Part shown: piece by piece, positions 52,262 to 58,385 of the stretch
How the letters are laid out: every line of letters begins with the position of its first letter
Numbering within the stretch: the first letter of the stretch is position 1
NCBI GenBank assembly: GCA_024688365.1
Contig: JAILEG010000014.1
Span: 1 to 64,000 of the forward strand
From: Prevotella sp.
GTDB lineage: Bacteria; Bacteroidota; Bacteroidia; Bacteroidales; Bacteroidaceae
Direction of reading: 5' to 3'
DNA length: 64,000 nucleotides
Translations under genes and position numbers: made by a program
Notes under the pieces: model-generated
Databases searched by the model: none
Told to the model about the DNA's origin: nothing
The model's input: the letters and a program-made list of their open reading frames with translations, nothing else

Positions 52262-52325
52262 TATTTCTCTTGTTGTTTTTTAAATACTCGTTTTCATGAA
52301 TCATACATTTTCTTCCAAAGTCTGG

Positions 52326-52532
52326 TCAGTCATCCCAAAGGGTCTTCCGCACACTGTTCTCTGATGAAAAGCCAATGAACGGATTTGACTTGGCACTCAG
52401 CCCCTCATCATCCCCAACCGCGCCGGCATTTCCTTCTATCTCGGAGCCTGCTTGGATACTTGATTCTGTTGTCATTGTGACTACTTCTGTTTGTGGCCTG
52501 ACATAGGCCTGATGTTCTCTGATCTTCTTCAT
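52326..52532 (-). CDS. Small acidic protein paired with the fimbrillin-like gene
   Basis: A 68-residue protein: MKKIREHQAYVRPQTEVVTM, then a Gly/Ala/Ser/acidic stretch (QAGSEIEGNAGAVGDDEGLS) and SNPFIGFSSENSVRKTLWDD. It has no signal peptide or Cys. The plan (basic start, YxRPxTEVV, glycine-rich acidic middle, Trp-Asp end) recalls a group of short proteins found next to surface lipoproteins in Prevotella and Bacteroides; this is from memory and the function is unknown. It has a promoter (52615-52622) and lies 64 nt before the lipoprotein gene, so the two are likely one operon. Confidence 0.65.
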   Translation of the reverse strand: MKKIREHQAYVRPQTEVVTMTTESSIQAGSEIEGNAGAVGDDEGLSAKSNPFIGFSSENSVRKTLWDD

Positions 52533-52614
52533 TTGTGATATTTTATTGTATGTATGTTAGCGGTTAAATCATCCTCAGATTTACCTGTCGGGCATAGCGA
52601 CAGTTATTTGTTTG

Positions 52615-52622
52615 CAAAGGTA
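52615..52622 (-). promoter_or_regulatory. Promoter -7 element for the small protein / fimbrillin-like operon
   Basis: Minus-strand TACCTTTG, about 83 nt upstream of the ATG at 52532. Confidence 0.65.
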
Positions 52623-52689
52623 AGGGCAATTCTTTTAGGTGTGATTATCAAAATTGTTGCAAAACTTTTCTTATTTGTTGCTTTTTCAT

Positions 52690-52697
52690 TATCTTTG
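52690..52697 (+). promoter_or_regulatory. Promoter -7 element for the split AraC regulator
   Basis: TATCTTTG, about 108 nt upstream of the ATG at 52805. It is back to back with the fimbrillin-like promoter. Confidence 0.65.
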
Positions 52698-52804
52698 CAG
52701 GCAACTCACTGATATCATGGTAAGTCTGTGGGGTCACAGTCTCCCATACCCAAGAGTCAGTCGGTGTCTGACATGATAAGTGGAAAAGAAATCAAGAAGA
52801 GTTG

Positions 52805-53497
52805 ATGGCATCTAAAACAGCAACCACCAATCGGGTGACTGTCATATCTCATGATGAGATGACGGAACATCTACAGCTGGTTCAACGGACAAGGAATGGT
52901 TCCGTTTTTACCAGCCAACATTTTTCTGTGGTGAAGTCTGCCACTTTTCATATAGAGGATGCGCTTGAGGCGATGGTTCCCTTACGGTTCCATTTCATGT
53001 ATGTGGCACTTGTGACTGAGGGGAGGGGTGAGGCTGTACTGAACATGCAGCCGATGAGTGTGGGCGAGGGCGACCTCTTCTTTGCCAACTATGGCACTAT
53101 TGTCGGAGGAGGGCACACCGCGCCTTACCTTACGTATAATGGCTTTTCGCTGACTGAGGAATATCTGCACATGGTATATGGCAATGATATTCCTGGCCTG
53201 TTCCTTGATCCCGAGCGCTGTCTCAAAGCCAGGCTGACCGTGGCGGAGCGAACCACATTCAATAGTTATCTGACTACCTTGCTCCGCCTTCTTCACTTGC
53301 CGGAGCGTAATGCTGTTGCCGTCAGATCCCTTTTCACAGCCTTGCTCAACTTCGTCTGCTCGCTTTGTGAGTGTCATTGCAAGGAACAAACCTCTCTCGG
53401 GGAGGGTAAAAGTTTGCAACTGTCTTTCTATCAATTAGTTAGAAAAACATTAAGTTTAAAAGAGACCTTTCTTTCTATGCCTCCAGCCTTTTTGTGA
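52805..53497 (+). CDS. AraC-family regulator, N-terminal (cupin-like sensor) part
   Basis: A 230-residue ORF starting at the ATG at 52805. It carries the N-terminal ligand-binding part of an AraC-type regulator (FTSQHFSVVKSATFHIEDALEAM, VTEGRGEAVLNMQPMSVGEGDLFFA) and the linker helix (LSFYQLVRKT). The frame then runs out in SLKETFLSMPPAFL and a TGA. In the -1 frame the same DNA reads KRDLSFYASSLFVTPHYLSIL, the expected first HTH helix, continuing into the downstream ORF. So an intact protein needs a -1 shift at TTTAAAA (53455-53461). Its stop overlaps the next ORF's GTG (GTGA). Confidence 0.75.
   Translation: MASKTATTNRVTVISHDEMTEHLQLVQRTRNGSVFTSQHFSVVKSATFHIEDALEAMVPLRFHFMYVALVTEGRGEAVLNMQPMSVGEGDLFFANYGTIVGGGHTAPYLTYNGFSLTEEYLHMVYGNDIPGLFLDPERCLKARLTVAERTTFNSYLTTLLRLLHLPERNAVAVRSLFTALLNFVCSLCECHCKEQTSLGEGKSLQLSFYQLVRKTLSLKETFLSMPPAFL
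53455..53461 (+). other. Putative -1 frameshift (slippery) site in the AraC gene
   Basis: In the zero frame the bases are T TTA AAA, a canonical X-XXY-YYZ heptamer. Slipping back one base joins the N-terminal ORF to the HTH frame with a sequence that fits the AraC family. No strong downstream stem or well-placed internal Shine-Dalgarno was seen, so a simple mutation remains possible. Confidence 0.45.
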
Positions 53498-53721
53498 CAC
53501 CGCATTATCTTAGCATCCTGGTGAAACGTGATACCGGACAGCCAGCAAAGGAATGGATAGAGCAGGCACTTGTCAGCATGCTGCAGGCCGACCTGAAGTA
53601 TTCGGATAAGACAATCAAGGCATTAGTGACCGAATATAATTTCCCTTCGATGAGTTCATTCAGCCGCTTCTTCAAGCGGAGGACAGGGATGAGCCCAAGG
53701 GAGTTCAGACAGAAAGGATAA
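53494..53721 (+). CDS. AraC-family regulator, C-terminal HTH part
   Basis: A 75-residue ORF beginning at a GTG that overlaps the stop of the upstream ORF. It encodes most of the double HTH domain: PHYLSILVKRDTGQPAKEWIEQ, then the second HTH with SMSSFSRFFKRRTGMSPREFRQ, the AraC signature. Taken alone it lacks the first helix, which is encoded just upstream in the same frame (KRDLSFYASSLFV). It is the second half of one regulator, most likely for the divergent fimbrillin-like operon, by position only. Confidence 0.75.
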   Translation: MTPHYLSILVKRDTGQPAKEWIEQALVSMLQADLKYSDKTIKALVTEYNFPSMSSFSRFFKRRTGMSPREFRQKG

Positions 53722-54246
53722 CCTTGTTCAGACAAAATGGTGTGCAGAAATGCTCCTGTGCCATCTTGATACATGCGGGTCTTTCCTCATGTGACATGCC
53801 TTAAAAAGGCAGCATCCAAGGGTACGTGGAAAAGCGAAAGGACGGTACTGAAGCCTTGTCTGATGTAATCTGTATTTTTGTGAATCAGTTTGCCTGCTAA
53901 CAGTTGTGTGATTGTCGACTGATTGGCAATCAGTAGTTTACAAGGATGTTACCTGTTGGTGGGTACTCAGTGCAGGGTTACCAGAATACTCCACGTGAAG
54001 TACTCAGATACTTCAGCTGCAATACAGCAGTACTTCATGTGAAGTACTGTTGCGGCTGTACGTGGTTCTTACCCATCACATGTAGCTTATAGGCCCTTTC
54101 CCACCACATTCCTGTTGGGAGGGAAGACTTTGGCAGTAGGAAGGAAAGCGTATGAGGAAAATGCAAGGCGAGGTTGAAAGGTGCCAAATGGCTGTGAGAA
54201 GAAGGATAAATCAAGGCAAATGGCTGGATAAATGAATGTTTTTCCT
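53722..54246 (+). other. Intergenic region after the AraC gene
   Basis: No ORF supported. It holds a TATTTTTG promoter-like element at 53873-53880, an operator-like dyad ACTGATTG-g-CAATCAGT at 53918-53934, and the third copy of the AGTAyT tandem-hairpin element. Confidence 0.5.
53993..54049 (+). repeat. Interspersed triple-hairpin element, copy 3
   Basis: It contains AATACTCCACGTGAAGTACT, ATACTTCAGCTGCAATAC and CAGTACTTCA-TG-TGAAGTACTG (10-bp arms). This is the same modular plan as at 16563 and 27697. Confidence 0.7.
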
Positions 54247-54254
54247 TAACTTTG
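54247..54254 (+). promoter_or_regulatory. Promoter-like -7 element touching the ATG at 54256
   Basis: TAACTTTG ends one base before the ATG at 54256. If it is used, transcription starts at or after that ATG, and the next in-frame ATG (54277) would be the real start. Confidence 0.45.
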
Positions 54255-54255
54255 C

Positions 54256-56664
54256 ATGGCGAATAAACGACTGCTTATGCACTTTTTGAATACCGTGGCT
54301 GCCGTTCTGCTGGCAGCCTTTCCTATGTCTTGCCTTGCACAGTCGCGTGCTGATACAGTACACGGACTTAATCTGGGTCCTATCTCCGCCCATGTCAGCG
54401 GTGAGATGAAAGGCGTGCAGGCAAGCCTGCTGATCAACGATGCGCGGACGGTGGTGGGCATGCAGGTATCAGGATTGAGTAATCTCAGCCTGTCAGCTCT
54501 CCGTGGCGTTCAGATCACTCCACTCACTAATCTTTCCCGAGGTATCAGGGAGGGAGTGCAGATAGGTGGGCTCAATGTCGTGTCAGGTGATATGCGTGGC
54601 GTACAGACAGGTATCTATAACTATGCCGATACGCTTTGTGGCATGCAGATAGGGATTGTCAACGTCAATGACCGCAATCCAAAAGGATTTCAGCTTGGAT
54701 TGGTCAATCTCAGTAATGACTCCACAGGCATCCGCCTGGGGCTGGTTAACGTCAATCCCAGGACGAAGGTTGACTTCCTTGTCTTTGGTGGAAACAGCAC
54801 GGCGGGCAATATAGGTCTCCGTTTCCGTAACCGCAGCACATATAACATCGTGGGAGCAGGATTCTATTATGCTGACTTTGACCGCCGTTTCTCCGGATCC
54901 ATCTATTACCGTATCGGGCAGTACTTTCATCTGTCGCCCCGTCTGACCCTCAGTGGCGATCTTGGCTACGTTCATATAGAGACGTTTGAGGAAAAGGCTT
55001 CGGAGCATCCTCAGAGGCTCTTCTCGCTGCAGGCTCGCCTGTCAGTGGATTATCAGTTGTCAGCTCATGTAGGTGCTTTTGTCAGTGGAGGATATGGGCA
55101 TACGCGCTGGTACAGCCATCACAGGAAATTCCGCAGCAAGCCTCTTCTGGAGGCAGGACTCTCCTTCCGTTTTATGCCTCACGGAAACGACCGGCCCAGT
55201 CTGTCACATCGGATGAGGACGCTTGAGGAGGAGGTATCTGCACAGGCTGAGGACAGTGCTGGATGGGCACGCCGTCGTCTCTTTGCCTACAATGCTCCGT
55301 GGAATCAGGCTAAACATCCGTGGCATGCCGCTGCCGAGGTGGTGGGTACCAATGTGCTTGTCAATGCTGCCGACCGCTTCGTGCTGGATTATGATTATGC
55401 CAAGATCAATCCTGCGAGTCTTTGGCGCAATGTGCGCAACGGCTTTGTGTGGGACAATGATTTCTTCTCCACCAATCAGTTTGCCCATCCCTATCATGGC
55501 AATCTCTATTTCAATGCGGCACGAACCAATGGGATGGGTTTCTTCGCCTCTTATCCCTATGCCCTGGGCGGAAGCCTTATGTGGGAGTTCTGGGGAGAGA
55601 AAGACCCTCCAGCCATCAACGACCTTATCTCGACATCCATTGGTGGGGCAGCCTTAGGGGAGGTGTTCTACCGCACGAGCAGCATCCTTCTTAATGACCG
55701 TGACCGTGGCCTCTCCCGTTTTCTGCGTGAATTGGGGGCTGACATCCTGAATCCCGTGCGTGCCTTCAACCGCATCGTCACAGGGCAGGCATGGCGTGTG
55801 CGCTCTGATTATGCGCTCTATCATGATTTTGCCAGCCTGCCCGTTGATCTTTCCCTTGCCACAGGTGTGCGCTATCTTGCTGATGGTGGGGCTATGACGC
55901 GAGGTGAGTACAGTCCCTTCTTCAACCTGCATCTGGAGTATGGAGATGCCTTCAATGAGAATACTACAAAACCTTATGACTACTTCGCGGCTGATCTTAG
56001 TCTCATGCTTGGCGGCGACCAGCCATTTGTCTGTGGTATTCACTTGATAGGGCGTCTCTTCTCCCGCCAGGTGAAGAATGGCAATTACGTGAAGATACAG
56101 GCAGGACTGTTCCAGCATTTTGATTATTATGCCTCTGAGAAAATCACGCATGGATCGGATAAGGTGCCCTACAAAATATCTCAGACTGCGGCATTCGGTC
56201 CGGGAATGGTCTACCGAATGAACGGCATAGGATCGCTCAATCTCCTTGAACAGCGAGTGTTCCTTAACGGGATACTGCTTGGTGGGGTGAAGAGCGACTA
56301 TTACAGTGTGCTTGATCGTGACTACAACATTGGTTCGGGCTATGGTGTGAAGTCGGGTACGTTGATGGACTTCCAACGATTCGGCCGTGTCACGGTCAAT
56401 GCCGAGTTCTACCATCTTTGGACGTGGAAAGGCTATGAGGGGCGTGACTTTACGGGTGTGGATCCCCATTTCTACAATGTCCAGGGCGACAGGAGCAATG
56501 CCAAGCTCCTTGTTGTCACACCTCGTTTTGAGATACATGTGCGGAATGGGTGGGGTGTTCTTCTTTCGGGCTCTTACTATAATAGGATTACCCATTACCG
56601 TAGTTATCCCTCGGTACATCTGCATACCTATGAGATAGAGTTGGGTACAGTCTATCACTTCTGA
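54256..56664 (+). CDS. Outer-membrane LA_2272-repeat / DUF3943 protein
   Basis: An 802-residue exported protein (795 if the ATG at 54277 is used). A signal peptide ends CLAQ (about 29). Residues about 35-175 are short repeats of the LA_2272 type (MKGVQASLL, LRGVQITPL, REGVQIGGLN, MRGVQTGIYN, CGMQIGIVN, KGFQLGLVN). Residues about 180-310 form amphipathic beta-strands. A DUF3943 domain follows at about 360-540 (VNAADRFVLDYDYAKINPASLW, FWGEKDPPAINDLISTSIGGA). The C-terminus is more barrel-like strands ending EIELGTVYHF. It is probably an outer-membrane barrel; the role is unknown. Confidence 0.75.
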   Translation: MANKRLLMHFLNTVAAVLLAAFPMSCLAQSRADTVHGLNLGPISAHVSGEMKGVQASLLINDARTVVGMQVSGLSNLSLSALRGVQITPLTNLSRGIREGVQIGGLNVVSGDMRGVQTGIYNYADTLCGMQIGIVNVNDRNPKGFQLGLVNLSNDSTGIRLGLVNVNPRTKVDFLVFGGNSTAGNIGLRFRNRSTYNIVGAGFYYADFDRRFSGSIYYRIGQYFHLSPRLTLSGDLGYVHIETFEEKASEHPQRLFSLQARLSVDYQLSAHVGAFVSGGYGHTRWYSHHRKFRSKPLLEAGLSFRFMPHGNDRPSLSHRMRTLEEEVSAQAEDSAGWARRRLFAYNAPWNQAKHPWHAAAEVVGTNVLVNAADRFVLDYDYAKINPASLWRNVRNGFVWDNDFFSTNQFAHPYHGNLYFNAARTNGMGFFASYPYALGGSLMWEFWGEKDPPAINDLISTSIGGAALGEVFYRTSSILLNDRDRGLSRFLRELGADILNPVRAFNRIVTGQAWRVRSDYALYHDFASLPVDLSLATGVRYLADGGAMTRGEYSPFFNLHLEYGDAFNENTTKPYDYFAADLSLMLGGDQPFVCGIHLIGRLFSRQVKNGNYVKIQAGLFQHFDYYASEKITHGSDKVPYKISQTAAFGPGMVYRMNGIGSLNLLEQRVFLNGILLGGVKSDYYSVLDRDYNIGSGYGVKSGTLMDFQRFGRVTVNAEFYHLWTWKGYEGRDFTGVDPHFYNVQGDRSNAKLLVVTPRFEIHVRNGWGVLLSGSYYNRITHYRSYPSVHLHTYEIELGTVYHF

Positions 56665-56732
56665 TGGGATAGATGATAGCTATCTGTCAGAAACAGGAGT
56701 GCGTAAGCGGATGTGTCACGTGGGTATGGACA

Positions 56733-56778
56733 ACAGACGTGTAGGGACAGGTGGTGATACCTGTCCCTACACGTCTGT
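56733..56778. repeat. 20-bp-arm palindromic element
   Basis: A perfect inverted repeat with arm CAGACGTGTAGGGACAGGT (plus a flanking A:T pair) and a GGTGAT loop. There is no T run, so it is unlike the terminators here. It resembles interspersed palindromes of Bacteroidales with the GTAGGGACAGGT core, from memory only. Confidence 0.65.
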
Positions 56779-56838
56779 AATAATGGTCTGTTGGTGTGTT
56801 TTTCTTGGTACGCTTTGCTGTATGGGGAGAACGGCCGG

Positions 56839-57723
56839 TCAGTCCAGCTCACCTGGAGCAAAGGTAGTGGTATTCCAGTCGCCTGTCTCAAGTCCCTTTC
56901 TCAGCCAGTACATGCGCTGCTCGGATGTTCCGTGTGTGAAGCTCTCAGGCTGCGCATAGCCACGTGCTTTCTCCTGGAGATAGTTGTCTCCGATCTTCTC
57001 AGCACAGTCAATGGCTTCCTCAAGGTCTCTGTCGGTGAGACTTTGGTATTTCTCATTGTCATAGTGTGCCCAGCAGCCAGCGTAGTAGTCGGCAAGCAAT
57101 TCCAGCTTGACGCTGAGCTTGTTGGCATCCGTCTGGTTCATTTGTGACATCTTTGCGTGACACTTGCCGAGAATGCCGCGGAGATACTCCACATGATGTC
57201 CTACCTCATGGGCAATCACATAGGCATAGGCAAAGCTAAGGTCGCCCTGGATGTCCACTCCTAAGTCCTTCCGCATACTTGTGAAGAAGCTGAGGTCAAG
57301 ATACAGTCTCTGGTCACCAGAGCAATAGAAGGGTCCCATTGCCGCAGACCCATTGCCGCAAGCGGTCTGAGTGCTGCCGGTGTACAGTCGGAGTACAGGC
57401 TCCTTGTACTGCATGCCGTGCTGCTGGAATTGGCTGTTCCATACATCCTCAGTTCCGGCGAGAATCTGTTTGGAGAACTTGGCGAATTTCTCTTCCTCCT
57501 CAGTGAATTGCCGTTGTGGATTCTGGGACTGTTCCTGTTGTGGCCCCTGCATCTGCTGTTGTACTACGTTGCTGACCACATCGCCCATGTTCCCGCCGCT
57601 CATCAGCGTAATGAGGGCAACGACAATGATGCCTCCAATGCCTCCGATACCAGCTTTTGCGCCAGTACTCATACCACGCTGGTCCTCAACGTTGTTGCTT
57701 TCTCTGCGTCCTGTAAGTCTCAT
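56839..57723 (-). CDS. YpfJ-type neutral zinc metallopeptidase
   Basis: A 294-residue membrane-anchored protein of the zinc-metallopeptidase family typified by YpfJ. The N-terminus has a GRRESNNVEDQRG motif and one helix with GIGGIGGIIVVALITLMSGG. A Gln/Pro-rich linker (about 58-72) leads to the catalytic domain with the HEVGHH zinc-binding motif (about 172-177). LELLADYYAGCWAHYDNE supplies the third ligand, and the C-terminus THGTSEQRMYWLRKGLETGD is typical. Length is normal. Substrate unknown. It has its own promoter. Confidence 0.9.
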   Translation of the reverse strand: MRLTGRRESNNVEDQRGMSTGAKAGIGGIGGIIVVALITLMSGGNMGDVVSNVVQQQMQGPQQEQSQNPQRQFTEEEEKFAKFSKQILAGTEDVWNSQFQQHGMQYKEPVLRLYTGSTQTACGNGSAAMGPFYCSGDQRLYLDLSFFTSMRKDLGVDIQGDLSFAYAYVIAHEVGHHVEYLRGILGKCHAKMSQMNQTDANKLSVKLELLADYYAGCWAHYDNEKYQSLTDRDLEEAIDCAEKIGDNYLQEKARGYAQPESFTHGTSEQRMYWLRKGLETGDWNTTTFAPGELD

Positions 57724-57773
57724 AATTAATCTTGTTTGCTATTATTTGATTTGTTTTAGTTCTGATGATTTGG

Positions 57774-57781
57774 CAAAGTTA
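57774..57781 (-). promoter_or_regulatory. Promoter -7 element for the metallopeptidase gene
   Basis: Minus-strand TAACTTTG, about 51 nt before the ATG at 57723. Confidence 0.6.
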
Positions 57782-57845
57782 AAATTTTGCATTGATATTT
57801 GCAAGTTTGTCTTTGCTTATTTCGTTTTTCTCTCTCCCCGTCTGT

Positions 57846-58220
57846 TTATTTCATGAAAGCAAAGTAAACCGCAGCAACAAGAAATATGAAAGAAAGAGCG
57901 TGGTTCCAATGCAGTGTCTCTCCATTGAAGAAGATGGTCACGAATACGGTGAATACGGTCAGCGATATGACTTCCTGGATCACCTTCAGCTGGATGAGTG
58001 TGAAAGGGCCTCCGTTTTCAACAAAGCCAATGCGGTTGGCCGGCACCTGGCAGAGGTACTCAGGCAGGGCCAGCAGCCATGAGCAGAGGATGATAAGATA
58101 GAGTGGGGTGTTGTTGGTGAACACGTTGATTTCCTGTAACTTCAGATGCCCGTACCAGGCGAAGGTCATGAAGATATTGGAAATGATGAGCAAGACAATT
58201 GGATAGAAATATTGTATCAT
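57846..58220 (-). CDS. DUF486 (DMT-like) small membrane protein
   Basis: A 124-residue membrane protein with four hydrophobic helices: FYPIVLLIISNIFMTFAWYGHL, LYLIILCSWLLALPEYLCQ, QLKVIQEVISLTVFTVFVTIFF, and ALSFIFLVAAVYFAF. The PEYLCQVPANRIG signature identifies DUF486, a group resembling half-size drug/metabolite transporters. The track ORF starts 31 codons upstream, but the promoter at 58241-58248 places the start at the ATG at 58220. Divergent from pheT. Substrate unknown. Confidence 0.85.
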   Translation of the reverse strand: MIQYFYPIVLLIISNIFMTFAWYGHLKLQEINVFTNNTPLYLIILCSWLLALPEYLCQVPANRIGFVENGGPFTLIQLKVIQEVISLTVFTVFVTIFFNGETLHWNHALSFIFLVAAVYFAFMK

Positions 58221-58240
58221 AATCTTAAGTTTGGAAGGTG

Positions 58241-58248
58241 CAAAAGTA
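58241..58248 (-). promoter_or_regulatory. Promoter -7 element for the DUF486 gene
   Basis: Minus-strand TACTTTTG, 21 nt before the ATG at 58220. Confidence 0.65.
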
Positions 58249-58343
58249 CATATAAATTCCTTGTTGCCAATCATTGGCAGGCTTTCTTTCCAGTTTGCCA
58301 TTGCTTTTTTCATCTATCGCTTTGCCATGTCTGAGATTTTTCG

Positions 58344-58351
58344 TAATTTTG
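58344..58351 (+). promoter_or_regulatory. Promoter -7 element for pheT-yebC
   Basis: TAATTTTG, 34 nt before the pheT ATG. Confidence 0.6.
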
Positions 58352-58385
58352 CATGTATTTTTGGAATAAACTATATATATAGATA

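Noticed and set aside
55654-56658. 334-codon minus-strand ORF over the DUF3943 gene
   Set aside because: Antisense shadow with no recognisable domain.
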